A DNA stretch of 64,000 bases, from assembly GCA_902464375.1 (NCBI GenBank), contig CABQIM010000001.1, positions 1 to 64,000 of the forward strand. The letters run 5' to 3'. This DNA comes from an uncultured bacterium. Its GTDB lineage: Bacteria > Cyanobacteriota > Vampirovibrionia > Gastranaerophilales > Gastranaerophilaceae. The position numbers and the translations under genes are program-made. Positions within the stretch are counted from its first letter, which is position 1. Every line of letters begins with the position of its first letter. This document shows positions 8,252 to 17,490 of this stretch, one piece after another. The notes beneath the pieces were generated by a model. That model did no database searches. It had not been told where the DNA came from and saw only the letters and a list, made by a program, of their open reading frames with translations.

Positions 8252-10807
8252 ATGGCTATAAATCCTATTATTCCAAATAACATTGATAATACTAAATCTC
8301 ACAAACCTTATCGTGAAGCGACAGGTACTATTAGAACTGACAATGACGTTAAACCGCTTCCGGCGCAAGGTCACTTGGTTCATGATTCTTTAGTAACAGT
8401 TCCAAAATATTTCATCAAGGATATCGCTTATGATATGAAAGCTGTAAAAGATGGTTTTCAAGGTAACGCAAATGACCACCAATTAGGCAGACTCAATGAT
8501 GTTGGCTTAAAACTTGGCGGTATCGGAATTGCAACGATGTTAGCAGCAAGAACCAAAAATCCTATGCTTAGAATAATGGAATACACCGGCTTGGGCGCAT
8601 TCCTAGCATCTATGTCATTGTATCCAAAAGTTGCAATTAACGCACCATCAAGAATTGTACAAGGTTTTGATATCGGTAAAGAATATATTGACGACCAAGG
8701 ACGAAAGAAGACAGTTTTACAAGACCCTAACTACGTACCGTTTGATATGTACCAAGGAGATTACCCTGGAGAAGATTTAGACGTTATTGGTGACAGAATG
8801 GGTATTCCAAGAGGAATTAAAAACCGTAACGACTTAATCAAAGAACAAATGAGAAAAATCGCTATCCAAAATAACACATTATGGATGATGACTGCCGGTG
8901 TTGCAACACCTGTAATTGCTGCTCTGATGTGTTGTGGATTAGAAAAAGTAATTTCTCCGGCTTTAGAAAGCGCTAGAAATGTAAAATACAATTCTCAAAT
9001 CAAAAACGCTTTAACAAAAACTGAAAATATGTCAGAAGATGTGGCTTCAATTTCTGCAAACAAATTGAGCAAAGAAGTTCAAAAAATTGTTGAAAATTAT
9101 AAAGGCAAAGAATTACCTGAAGCTGAATTCAATAATTTAGTAAAAATATTCACTACAGAAATGGACGCAAACGCATCTGAAGGTATTAAAGATGATTTAG
9201 CAAAACTTTTCAGAACTGGCAATTCTTATTCTTTACAAGAAAATGCTTCTGATAAGGTAATAAATTCTATCAAAAAGAATATTCCTTCCAGAAACAAAGC
9301 TGTTTTAGAAAAAGTATTCGTTCCGACAAAAGAAGAAGCCGCTTCTATTCTTAACAAATACGGCAAAGAAGTTACAGCAGAACAATTAATGAACATCAAA
9401 GGCGAATTCAGACAATTGTTTGAAAGCAAAATGGCTGCTGAAAAAGGTGTATCACAAGAAGCTTTAAAAGCATATCAGAATGAAGTTTTAGAAAAGATTT
9501 CAAGCAAATTACAAAGACATCCGGCTCAAGCGGTTGATGAAGCAAAAATCAAGAGCGTTGTTGATTTTGCCAAGGTTATCGGTGAATTCAAAGACAATCA
9601 AAAAGTTCTTGATAAATGCAAATCTTTCAAAGTTGAATATGCACCGGAAACTATTTTAGCAAAATCTTACGGCAAATTTGAAAGCACATTACTTGACGTT
9701 TTGGGTATCAAATTCAAAGATTTGAAACAAATGCGTCAATCTGATAAATATGCTCAAGAAATTCTTGATAAAAAGTTACAAGAATTAGTAAAAGACGAAA
9801 CTAAGTACCAAAAAGCAGTGGAAAAACTTACTAAAGTTATGAGTGATATGGAAATTAAGCTTAATGGAAAAAGTGAAGCTGATTCTCACTTAAAAGACTT
9901 GATTACAGGTATTGAAAATAATTATAACAACACAGCTAAACGTTTGAACAATATTGGCGAATTCAAAAACACTATCGATAAACTTGTAAAAGAAGATGTT
10001 TCAACATTGTCTAACTCTGTTACTAATAGACAAGAGTTATTTGATATATTGGATGGTGTGAAAAAGAGCAAATATGCCGGTGTAAATTATTGGGGTCTAA
10101 GTGACGCAGAACAAGTTCAATATGCAAAAGATAACGCTAAAGGCGTTGGTTCTTCTAAAAATCTTGAAATTTCCAGAATTATTGAACGTTATCAAGGTGC
10201 TAAAAATTCTTTCAACAGAGTGTTGCATATGCTTGATACATACAAACGTCCGGAAGCTGATGGAGAATATGCAAAATCAGTATTAGCAAAAGGTAAAGAA
10301 GCTATATTGCGTGCTACATCTTCTGATCATACAATGAAATTAAATACTGTTAACAATCCTGAATATTACAAAGACATTATGCGCACAGTTTGGGATTCAA
10401 ACAATATTCAGGAAAGCACTAAAGAAGCTATGAAACTATCTAGCGATTTATCAACAGGTGATGTTTCAGGCAGATTTGCTAAATACTTGAAACGTTTCCA
10501 AGATGTAATCGGCAATAACAACATTGATTTTACAAAGCCATACCACATTATTGATGGCAATGCGCCAAAACAATATACTAAATCAGAAATAACAAGAATG
10601 TCTAAATTTAACCTTGTTGCACAAAATTCTGTAGACTTGGTTAAGAATGCAGCAGAAAGAAGATATGGTAACCAAAAATGGTTAAGAATAGCTTCCGCTA
10701 TCGGCGGAACTGTAGTTGGTGCAACAATACTTGCACAATTTGGATTCGGAAAAATAAGAAACCCTCATAATATAGAGAAGCAGGTGAGTGATGATGCAAA
10801 TATCTAA
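8252..10807 (+). CDS. Unknown 851-residue protein, membrane segments plus long helical region
   Basis: No family recognised. Hydrophobic segments are seen near residues 88-125 (GGIGIATMLAARTKN...), 208-232 (NTLWMMTAGVATPVIAALMC) and at the C-terminus (ASAIGGTVVGATILAQFGFG, ~820-840). Between ~250 and ~800 the protein is rich in Lys, Glu and Asn and looks helical, probably an extended cytoplasmic or periplasmic domain. It follows the 357-residue protein by one base and overlaps the start of the GH13 gene by 14 bp, so all three are probably translated from one message and may act together. Confidence 0.8.
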   Translation: MAINPIIPNNIDNTKSHKPYREATGTIRTDNDVKPLPAQGHLVHDSLVTVPKYFIKDIAYDMKAVKDGFQGNANDHQLGRLNDVGLKLGGIGIATMLAARTKNPMLRIMEYTGLGAFLASMSLYPKVAINAPSRIVQGFDIGKEYIDDQGRKKTVLQDPNYVPFDMYQGDYPGEDLDVIGDRMGIPRGIKNRNDLIKEQMRKIAIQNNTLWMMTAGVATPVIAALMCCGLEKVISPALESARNVKYNSQIKNALTKTENMSEDVASISANKLSKEVQKIVENYKGKELPEAEFNNLVKIFTTEMDANASEGIKDDLAKLFRTGNSYSLQENASDKVINSIKKNIPSRNKAVLEKVFVPTKEEAASILNKYGKEVTAEQLMNIKGEFRQLFESKMAAEKGVSQEALKAYQNEVLEKISSKLQRHPAQAVDEAKIKSVVDFAKVIGEFKDNQKVLDKCKSFKVEYAPETILAKSYGKFESTLLDVLGIKFKDLKQMRQSDKYAQEILDKKLQELVKDETKYQKAVEKLTKVMSDMEIKLNGKSEADSHLKDLITGIENNYNNTAKRLNNIGEFKNTIDKLVKEDVSTLSNSVTNRQELFDILDGVKKSKYAGVNYWGLSDAEQVQYAKDNAKGVGSSKNLEISRIIERYQGAKNSFNRVLHMLDTYKRPEADGEYAKSVLAKGKEAILRATSSDHTMKLNTVNNPEYYKDIMRTVWDSNNIQESTKEAMKLSSDLSTGDVSGRFAKYLKRFQDVIGNNNIDFTKPYHIIDGNAPKQYTKSEITRMSKFNLVAQNSVDLVKNAAERRYGNQKWLRIASAIGGTVVGATILAQFGFGKIRNPHNIEKQVSDDANI

Positions 10808-12557
10808 GATTATGCCTATTAATTTCAGAGCAGTAGCCCCACAACAACAAGTTGAAACTGCTAAAGGACAAGAAACAAAGAATATTGATAGTGAAATTTC
10901 CGCTAAATATTTACAGAATCTTGCCTTGATGAACGCTGCTTCTGTAAAAAAAGTTGATTTGAAGGCAACTAAAACAGAACCTTATCAAAACAACCTCAGA
11001 AGTATGATTCAAAACAACGAATCTGTTATGATGGCTATTGTACCGAGAACTTTCACTGCAGAAGATTTAAACGGAGATGACAAAGTTACATTATCCACAG
11101 GAGAAAAGAACGGCACTCTATTGAGCGCTATATCAAGACTTGACGAACTTAAGAACGATGGCATTAACACAATACACATTTTACCAATCCATCCTACCGG
11201 AAAGAAAAATGCAATGGGTACAGCGGGTTCTTTATATTCTCCTGCTAAATATGTAACTGAAGATGGTCATTTGGCAATTGACCCGATGATTATTGACCAA
11301 AACGACCCAAGAACTCCTGATGAACAATTCAAAGCATTTATTGACGAATGCCACAAACGTAACATAAAAGTTATGCTAGATTTACCAAGTTGTGCTTCCG
11401 TAGATATGTTTGAAGCAGAACCTGAGCTTATGGCATACGGCAGAAACGGTGAAGATAAAACTCCACAAGGCTGGGCTGATATCAGAATGTTCGAACCTTG
11501 GGCAGATGAAGCTCAAAGAACTTTGAATCCTAAGTTATTAGAAATGCATAAACAATATGTAGATGCTTGTATTGACTTAGGTTTGGATGGAATCAGAGCG
11601 GATGTTGCCAGAGCGAAACCTCCTGAATTTTGGGATGAGTTAATCAGATATTCGCATGAAAAAGATCCGCAATTTGCTTGGTTAGCAGAAAGCTATACTT
11701 ATGAATGTGCTTCTCCGATGGTAAATATGCCGTATGATAGACCGGAAGATTTGCTAAAAGCAGGCTTTGATGAGTATTACGGACAATATCACATTTTCCA
11801 CGATTGGAGAAATGCTTCAGAATTTGACGATTATGTAAAATTCAATCTTGATTTGTCACACAAATTGCCTGCAGGTAAAAGTGTTATCGGTTCATTTCTA
11901 ACACACGATGACAGCTCTTCAATGATACATGGCGGAGAAAATTTCTGCAAATTAACAACAGTTTTGCAATCAACAATCCCAATGTGCAATCCATACTTTA
12001 TTGATGGATTCCAAACCGGCGATTATTACGATTACAAATACCGTAATACAGAAAACATTGAATCTTACAACGGCAATACATTGATGAACGAACACAGATA
12101 TCGTTTAGCATTGTTCAATTTATCAAGAAAACCGGGTGGTGATTGTCCTGATATCGAAAGAGTTATGCGTGGTACTTTGAAAATGAGAAGTGAAAACCTT
12201 GATGTTCTTGCTGACAAAAATAGTAGCTTTATCGAATTAGACAAACGTGAAGACAGAAACGACCAAATTATTGCATATGCAAGACACAACAGCAAAAATG
12301 GCAGAACAATACTTGTTGTGGCTAATAAAAATCCAAATAGAAATGTAACAGGTATTGTTGAAATTCCTGGATTAAAGGAAACACAAAAACTTAAAAATAT
12401 GGTTCCTGAATATGGTGATACAAGCGAATTCCAAGTTGATGAAGATGAACTTAGAGTAAACCTTGCACCATGTGACGCTTATGTTTTTGAAATTGATACT
12501 CCTAATATTGAAGAAGATAGAAAAGAACATGCTTTTAAACAAAAAGTTAATGATTAA
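10794..12557 (+). CDS. GH13 alpha-amylase-family protein with N-terminal INFRA motif
   Basis: Glycoside hydrolase family 13 TIM-barrel protein acting on alpha-glucans or transferring glucosyl units. Conserved regions II to IV are visible: GIRADVARA (nucleophile Asp), WLAES (acid/base Glu) and FLTHDD (transition-state Asp). Region I reads MLDLPSCAS instead of DVVxNH, losing the usual Asn and His, so specificity may be atypical. INFRA lies at residues 9-13, and no signal peptide is present. An EF-hand-like DLNGDDKVTL lies near residue 75. The start is taken as the third of GTG-ATG-ATG codons (10794), six bases after AGGTGA; it overlaps the preceding gene. A C-terminal beta domain closes the protein. 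Confidence 0.85.
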   Translation: MQISKIMPINFRAVAPQQQVETAKGQETKNIDSEISAKYLQNLALMNAASVKKVDLKATKTEPYQNNLRSMIQNNESVMMAIVPRTFTAEDLNGDDKVTLSTGEKNGTLLSAISRLDELKNDGINTIHILPIHPTGKKNAMGTAGSLYSPAKYVTEDGHLAIDPMIIDQNDPRTPDEQFKAFIDECHKRNIKVMLDLPSCASVDMFEAEPELMAYGRNGEDKTPQGWADIRMFEPWADEAQRTLNPKLLEMHKQYVDACIDLGLDGIRADVARAKPPEFWDELIRYSHEKDPQFAWLAESYTYECASPMVNMPYDRPEDLLKAGFDEYYGQYHIFHDWRNASEFDDYVKFNLDLSHKLPAGKSVIGSFLTHDDSSSMIHGGENFCKLTTVLQSTIPMCNPYFIDGFQTGDYYDYKYRNTENIESYNGNTLMNEHRYRLALFNLSRKPGGDCPDIERVMRGTLKMRSENLDVLADKNSSFIELDKREDRNDQIIAYARHNSKNGRTILVVANKNPNRNVTGIVEIPGLKETQKLKNMVPEYGDTSEFQVDEDELRVNLAPCDAYVFEIDTPNIEEDRKEHAFKQKVND

Positions 12558-12566
12558 ATATTAAAT

Positions 12567-12604
12567 AAAAAAAAGAACACTGGCATGCCGGTATTCTTTT
12601 TTTT
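12567..12604. terminator. Bidirectional terminator between convergent genes
   Basis: An A run, a hairpin built on CTGGC-AT-GCCGG with flanking AAAAAGAA/TTCTTTTT pairing, then a T run. It sits between the GH13 gene and the convergent acetyltransferase and can serve both strands. Confidence 0.85.
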
Positions 12605-12612
12605 ATCATTAT

Positions 12613-13170
12613 CTATTTTTGTTCAATTTTTCTGATTACTCTTGCTGGATTGCCTACTGCCAAAGAATTTTCAGGAATATCTTTTGTTACTACAGAGCCG
12701 GCACCAATTACGCAGCCATTACCAACAGTAACCCCAGGGAGAAATACAACTCCTCCGCCAATCCAACAATTTTTACCTATTGTAATCGGCTTTGCTGTTT
12801 CTACAAATTTATTTCGTGTTGCATAGTCAAGCGGATGAATCGGTGTATAAAACTGCGTATTAGGTCCAACAAGTGTGTTATCACCAATTTTAACTTTTGC
12901 ACAATCCAAGACTGTACAATTAGCATTAAAATAAACACCATTGCCTAATTCTGTATTACATCCGTAATCAAAGAAAATATTCGGAGTAATATAACAACCT
13001 TCGCCCATTTTACCTAAAAAAGATTTTAAGATTTCTACACGCTTTTGTGCATCAGGTTCGGCATTAAATTCTTTTGCTTTTCTCTGTGAGTGCTCTCTTA
13101 GATTGATTAGTTCTTCATCTTGCATTGGATAATAATCCAAGCCATTAATCATTTTATCAAATTCTCTCAT
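12613..13170 (-). CDS. Maltose/galactoside O-acetyltransferase family (hexapeptide repeat)
   Basis: Left-handed beta-helix acetyltransferase of the LacA/Maa/NodL group, transferring acetyl from acetyl-CoA to a sugar hydroxyl. The N-terminal Mac domain is present (MINGLDYYPMQDEELINLRE). Hexapeptide repeats follow, including IGDNTLVGPNTQFYTPIHPLD with the catalytic His, IGKNCWIGGGVVFLPGVTVG and GAGSVVTKDIPENSLAVGNP. Length of 185 residues is normal. No Shine-Dalgarno is seen; an AT-rich TATTTT box ends six bases before the ATG, in line with leaderless starts elsewhere here. The sugar substrate is not determinable. Confidence 0.92.
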   Translation of the reverse strand: MREFDKMINGLDYYPMQDEELINLREHSQRKAKEFNAEPDAQKRVEILKSFLGKMGEGCYITPNIFFDYGCNTELGNGVYFNANCTVLDCAKVKIGDNTLVGPNTQFYTPIHPLDYATRNKFVETAKPITIGKNCWIGGGVVFLPGVTVGNGCVIGAGSVVTKDIPENSLAVGNPARVIRKIEQK

Positions 13171-13188
13171 AACTAAAAAATATACAAC

Positions 13189-13236
13189 AAAAGGTTAATT
13201 GTCAATATTGATATTATCAATATACAATTAACCTTT
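13189..13236 (-). terminator. Hairpin downstream of the small Ser-rich gene
   Basis: Long AT-rich inverted repeat: arms around 13189-13212 and 13215-13236, with core AAGGTTAATTG/CAATTAACCTT. On the minus strand a T-rich stretch follows. It probably ends the 70-residue gene and insulates the acetyltransferase promoter just beyond it. Confidence 0.6.
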
Positions 13237-13266
13237 TAGGATAATCTCTTTTTTTCTCACCAAAAA

Positions 13267-13479
13267 CTATGACTGATAAGCACCGGCTTGTTGAGCAGAA
13301 AAACTCCAGACATTAGATGCTTTTAGTTTATCTTTATCAATATGACGCAAATCATCTTGTGCATAAAGTGATGTTGAATGATGATTGGATGCTTTTGCTG
13401 TTTTTCCACCTGAAGGTGACCACGTTGATTCTGTTGCTGTATAACCAGATGCTCTTGATGAACCATGAACTGATGACAT
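13267..13479 (-). CDS. Small Ser/Ala-rich protein, unknown
   Basis: 70 residues, not recognised. The N-terminal half is rich in Ser, Thr, Gly and Ala (HGSSRASGYTATESTWSPSG); the C-terminal half has a charged segment (DDLRHIDKDKLKASN) and ends SAQQAGAYQS. No signal peptide or membrane span is seen. A near-ideal Shine-Dalgarno (AAAGGAGG) precedes the ATG, with a hairpin after the stop, so it is likely a real and well-translated gene. The composition suggests an unstructured small protein. Function unknown. Confidence 0.7.
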   Translation of the reverse strand: MSSVHGSSRASGYTATESTWSPSGGKTAKASNHHSTSLYAQDDLRHIDKDKLKASNVWSFSAQQAGAYQS

Positions 13480-13643
13480 AGGAGCCTCCTTTCTTAATAT
13501 CTTCTTATATTCATCGTATATACATGTAAAGTATTTTTATTTTCTAAAATTTCACAATTTAGCCCAATCTTTACAAAACTTTACAAAGTGGCACAAATTA
13601 AAAATCGTTTAAACTATAATAGAAATATACAAAGGAGATTATT

Positions 13644-14210
13644 TTGGATATTTTAATGGATGACGTAACTGCCGGAATATTAGCAGAATTAGAAAAAACG
13701 CAAAAAGAATTTTGGAATGTACCAAGAAAAACCGGTATATTATTAAATACATTTATAAAAATGATGAACGCAAAAAGCGCATTGGAAATAGGAACCTCTA
13801 ACGGATATTCAGGTTTATGGCTTTCTAAAGCACTTAAAGAAACTGGTGGAAGACTTACAACAATTGAATTCTATGACAAGCGCCAAAGTATTGCGATAGA
13901 AAATTTCAAGACTTGCGGAGTTATGGATATTGTTAGACCACTACAAGGTTCTGCGTGTGAAATATTGGGATCGTTAGATGAAAGCGAAAAATTTGATTTC
14001 GTATTCATAGACGCTTGCAAAAAAGAATATGTTAAGTATTTTGAGCTTGTAAAACCACATTTAACTCAAAAAGCTATGATTGTTGCCGATAATATAATCT
14101 CTCATTCGGAAAAAGTTCAAGATTTTATTGCGGCAGTTGACGCTGATGAAGAATTCCAGTATGCAATAGTAGAAGTCCCTGGGGGAATTTTAACAGCGTA
14201 TAGAAATTAA
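13644..14210 (+). CDS. SAM-dependent O-methyltransferase (caffeoyl-CoA OMT family)
   Basis: Class I methyltransferase of the catechol/caffeoyl-CoA O-methyltransferase type. The SAM motif LEIGTSNGYSGLWLSKAL lies at residues ~48-65, TTIEFYD follows at ~75, and FDFVFIDACKKEY with the metal-binding Asp at ~118. DNIISH matches the second metal-binding motif. It starts at TTG, six to seven bases after AAAGGAG; the first ATG is too far from this site. A TATAAT at 13615-13620 is a likely -10 box. Length of 188 residues is slightly short for the family because the N-terminal arm is brief. The acceptor is unknown. Confidence 0.9.
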   Translation: MDILMDDVTAGILAELEKTQKEFWNVPRKTGILLNTFIKMMNAKSALEIGTSNGYSGLWLSKALKETGGRLTTIEFYDKRQSIAIENFKTCGVMDIVRPLQGSACEILGSLDESEKFDFVFIDACKKEYVKYFELVKPHLTQKAMIVADNIISHSEKVQDFIAAVDADEEFQYAIVEVPGGILTAYRN

Positions 14211-14273
14211 ATTCTAACAATAAGCAACATTATATGTTACAATATAATTAGAATAGTTTATTGAGGTTTAATA

Positions 14274-16568
14274 ATGTACGAATTCCCGTTTGAGTTGGAT
14301 GATTTTCAAAAAGAGGCTTGTGAGTGTATTACAAAAGGTGAAAGCGTTGTTGTCTGCGCCCCTACAGGAGCCGGTAAAACTGTAATAGCACAACATGCAA
14401 TACATTGCGCTTTAGAGCAAGGCAAAAGAGTTTTTTACACAACACCTCTTAAAGCATTATCAAACCAGAAATATAATGATTTTTCAGAAAAATACGGTTC
14501 AGATAAAGTCGGGCTTTTAACTGGTGATACTTCAATAAATCGTGGTGCACAAATTGTTGTAATGACTACAGAAGTTTTCAGAAATATGCTTTACGGCACA
14601 AATTTTGGTTCTGTTACAGATAACTTAAAGGATGTTAAGTACGTTATTTTAGACGAAGTTCACTATATGAACGACGAACAGCGCGGTACTGTTTGGGAAG
14701 AAAGTATTATTTATTGTCCAACAAACGTACAGCTTGTAGCACTTTCTGCAACTGTTGCAAACGCAGACAAGCTTACTGACTGGATAAATACAGTTCATTC
14801 TAAGACTGAATTAATTAATACAGATTTTCGTCCGGTTCCGTTGAGATTTTATTATTTTGATTCATCTCAACCGCATACACTGCTTCCGCTTCTTACTCCA
14901 AACGGAACTTTGAACAAGAAAATCAAACCGGAAAAGAAAGAATTTAAGCGCGGAAAAGCTGTTCAGAAGAAAAACACAGTAAAAGATGTTGTAAGAAATT
15001 TGCACGAACAAAATATGTTGCCTGCAATCTATTTCACTTTTTCACGTAAAAAATGTGATGAACAGATGGAAAAATGCGCGTCATTATGTTTGATAACACC
15101 GCAAGAGCAAGAGCAAATCAGAAAAATAATTGATGAATATATTGCAGAAAATCCTTATTTATATAAAAATAAGCATATTGAATACTTACTTCAAGGTGTG
15201 GCCTCACATCATGCCGGTTTACTCCCAGGATGGAAAGTACTTGTAGAAAAGCTTTTCCAAAAAGGATTAATTAAAGTCGTATTTGCGACAGAAACTCTAG
15301 CTGCAGGCATCAACATGCCGGCACGTTCTACTGTAATAAGCTCTATAAGTAAAAGAACGGATAGTGGACATAGAACTCTTACTCCTAGTGAATTTTTGCA
15401 GATGTCAGGCAGAGCCGGACGTAGAGGCATGGATGAAATAGGTTATGTTGTGATTGTAGGCAGTCCATTCCAAACGCCGGAAGAAGTTGCAGAATTAGTG
15501 TTGAGTGACGCTAATCCACTGGAAAGTAAATTTTCACCAAGTTATTCAATGGTACTAAATCTGTTGCAAAGATTTACGCTTGAAGAAGCAAAAGAACTTG
15601 TACTAAAGAGTTTTGGATATTTTTCTTCTAACTACAGAATAGAACCTTTGATAACACTAAAAAAAGAGTTCGACCAAAAGATAGATGAATGCAACTCATT
15701 TGAGTGTTATTGCAAACGTACAAATGAAGATTTGCTTGAATACAATAAAATCCGCGACATTTATGTTCAAAACAGACGTGTATTCAAAACGATTCAAAAA
15801 CAAGAAAAGAAGAAAAACAGACCACTTAGCGATGAAGCGGTTGAATTTGGCAGACAAACAAAAAATATGCTTCAAAAAATGCACTCTTATCAGTGTGATA
15901 CTTGTAAGTTGTTCAAAAAACATATGAAAAATATTGATTTGCTGGAAAGATATTTAGCAAAAGAAAAAGCGCTTGATAAAGAAATTGAAAAACAGAAGGA
16001 TATTTTCTGGAATAAATTCTTATCACACAGAGCTGTACTTGCAGACTATGGATATCTTAAGGATGATTATCCTACAGAAAAAGGTATTACAATTTCTCAA
16101 ATACGTTCAGAAAATGAATTGTTCCTTGCTCAAATAATTTTCTCAGGAGTACTGGAAGGATTAACTCCTGCTGAATTGGCAAGTGTTGTTTGTGCTATTA
16201 CAACAGAAGATATGAGAGCGGATTTGTATTCGCAACTTCCGTTATCACCTAATGTAAGAAAAAAACTTAATAAAATCAAAGATATTAAACGCGATTTAGA
16301 CAAAAAGCAAAAACATTATGATGTAGAAGATCCAATGTATATAAACGGATTTTACTCACCATTAATAGAAATGTGGGCTAATGGCGCAGAGTGGGATAGC
16401 ATTATTGATGAAGTCGATATGGGCGAAGGCGATATTGTTAGATGCTTTAAACGCGTTATTGACGTTTTAAGACAATTCTGCACAATTGCAAATGTGCCAG
16501 AAGATTTGGTATTCACTGCAAGAGAAGCAATTGATTTGATACAAAAGAGCCCGATTGATATAGATTAG
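14274..16568 (+). CDS. Ski2/Mtr4-like superfamily II RNA helicase
   Basis: ATP-dependent RNA helicase of the DEVH (Ski2-like) group. Motifs seen: APTGAGKTV with Lys35 (Walker A), TTPLKALSNQK (Ia), LDEVH at 126-130 (II), ALSATVAN (III), FATETLAAGINMPA (V) and QMSGRAGRRG (VI). The C-terminal ~150 residues resemble the DSHCT domain that follows this helicase core in Cyanobacteria and eukaryotes. A family member of this type is usual in cyanobacterial genomes and rare in most other bacteria, which supports the proposed affiliation. A GAGG site lies upstream of the ATG with TATAAT about 30 bp before. It probably acts in RNA processing or decay. Confidence 0.9.
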   Translation: MYEFPFELDDFQKEACECITKGESVVVCAPTGAGKTVIAQHAIHCALEQGKRVFYTTPLKALSNQKYNDFSEKYGSDKVGLLTGDTSINRGAQIVVMTTEVFRNMLYGTNFGSVTDNLKDVKYVILDEVHYMNDEQRGTVWEESIIYCPTNVQLVALSATVANADKLTDWINTVHSKTELINTDFRPVPLRFYYFDSSQPHTLLPLLTPNGTLNKKIKPEKKEFKRGKAVQKKNTVKDVVRNLHEQNMLPAIYFTFSRKKCDEQMEKCASLCLITPQEQEQIRKIIDEYIAENPYLYKNKHIEYLLQGVASHHAGLLPGWKVLVEKLFQKGLIKVVFATETLAAGINMPARSTVISSISKRTDSGHRTLTPSEFLQMSGRAGRRGMDEIGYVVIVGSPFQTPEEVAELVLSDANPLESKFSPSYSMVLNLLQRFTLEEAKELVLKSFGYFSSNYRIEPLITLKKEFDQKIDECNSFECYCKRTNEDLLEYNKIRDIYVQNRRVFKTIQKQEKKKNRPLSDEAVEFGRQTKNMLQKMHSYQCDTCKLFKKHMKNIDLLERYLAKEKALDKEIEKQKDIFWNKFLSHRAVLADYGYLKDDYPTEKGITISQIRSENELFLAQIIFSGVLEGLTPAELASVVCAITTEDMRADLYSQLPLSPNVRKKLNKIKDIKRDLDKKQKHYDVEDPMYINGFYSPLIEMWANGAEWDSIIDEVDMGEGDIVRCFKRVIDVLRQFCTIANVPEDLVFTAREAIDLIQKSPIDID

Positions 16569-16620
16569 ATTTTTATAGTAAAATGTTATTACACACTTAC
16601 GAGCTTGTTGTCTTTCGCTA

Positions 16621-16739
16621 CGTCATTACGAGGCACGTTAGTGATGAAGTAATCCAGTTAATTTATAGATTGCCACGAAAATTCTCAAAGATTTTCGTCT
16701 GACTATAAACTGGAAGTCTCAATTTTCTCGCAATGACGG
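16621..16739. repeat. Dispersed repeat, copy 2
   Basis: Runs from CGTCATTACGAGG to CTCGCAATGACGG, with the internal AGATTGCCACGAAAATTCTC and ATTTTCGTCTGACTA. It is a diverged copy of the element at 4079-4247. Beyond it, 16740-16923 holds more repeat debris, including a GCAGGT/ACCTGC hairpin near 16826, and no gene. Confidence 0.75.
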
Positions 16740-16923
16740 CAAACTGCAAGTTTAAACTATCAACTGTTTTTAAAACAACTTTTAATTTTCTATTTATGAA
16801 AGCCGATAGTTGCATCTACATACGGCAGGTTTCACCTGCTACGGTCTAGCCCCCCCTTCCCACTCTGTCACTAACGTGACATCTCTCCCGCTTAATGGAT
16901 GTTGTGGGCGAGAATGAAGTTAG

Positions 16924-17488
16924 CCTCTACCTCACCCTAACCCTCTCCTGCTAGGAGAGGGGACAAGCGCCATATCTGTAGTATCACCAATGAGGCGGAG
17001 CTGGTAGTTTTAATATAAATTTGTAGTTTTCACCTTGCAGCCGACCCAATACCTACATGTGTAACCTCTACCTCACCCTAACCCTCTCCTGCTAGGAGAG
17101 GGGACAAGCGCCATACCTGTAGTATCACCAATGAGGCGGAGTTGGTAGTTTTAATGTAATTTTGTAGTTTTCACCTTGCAGCCGACCCAATACCTACATG
17201 TGTAACCTCTACCTCACCCTAACCCTCTCCTGCTAGGAGAGGGGACAAGCGCCATACCTGTAGTATCACCAATGAGGCGGAGTTGGTAGTTTTAATGTAA
17301 TTTTGTAGTTTTCACCTTGCAGCCGACCCAATACCTACATGTGTAACCTCTACCTCACCCTAACCCTCTCCTGCTAGGAGAGGGGACAAGCGCCATACCT
17401 GTAGTATCACCAATGAGGCGGAGCCAGTAGTTATTATACAATCCTGTAATTTCCACCAAGTAGCCGACAGTAGTGTCTACGTGCGTAG
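16924..17488. repeat. Tandem array of four 141-bp units
   Basis: Units begin at 16924, 17065, 17206 and 17347, an exact 141-bp period. Each unit opens with CCTCTACCTCACCC, has the palindrome CTCTCCTGCTAGGAGAG, then AATGAGGCGGAG and GCAGCCGACCCAAT. Units 2 and 3 are almost identical; unit 4 diverges in its second half and ends against the stop of the next gene. It is not a CRISPR: the units are contiguous without unique spacers. Confidence 0.92.
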
Positions 17489-17490
17489 CA

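Noticed and set aside
15685..15927. ORFs on both strands inside the helicase
   Set aside because: Shadows of the helicase reading frame, which has clear motifs throughout.
16924..17488. CRISPR array
   Set aside because: The units are contiguous 141-bp copies with no unique spacers and no cas genes nearby. The 106-bp array at 43284 is rejected on the same grounds.
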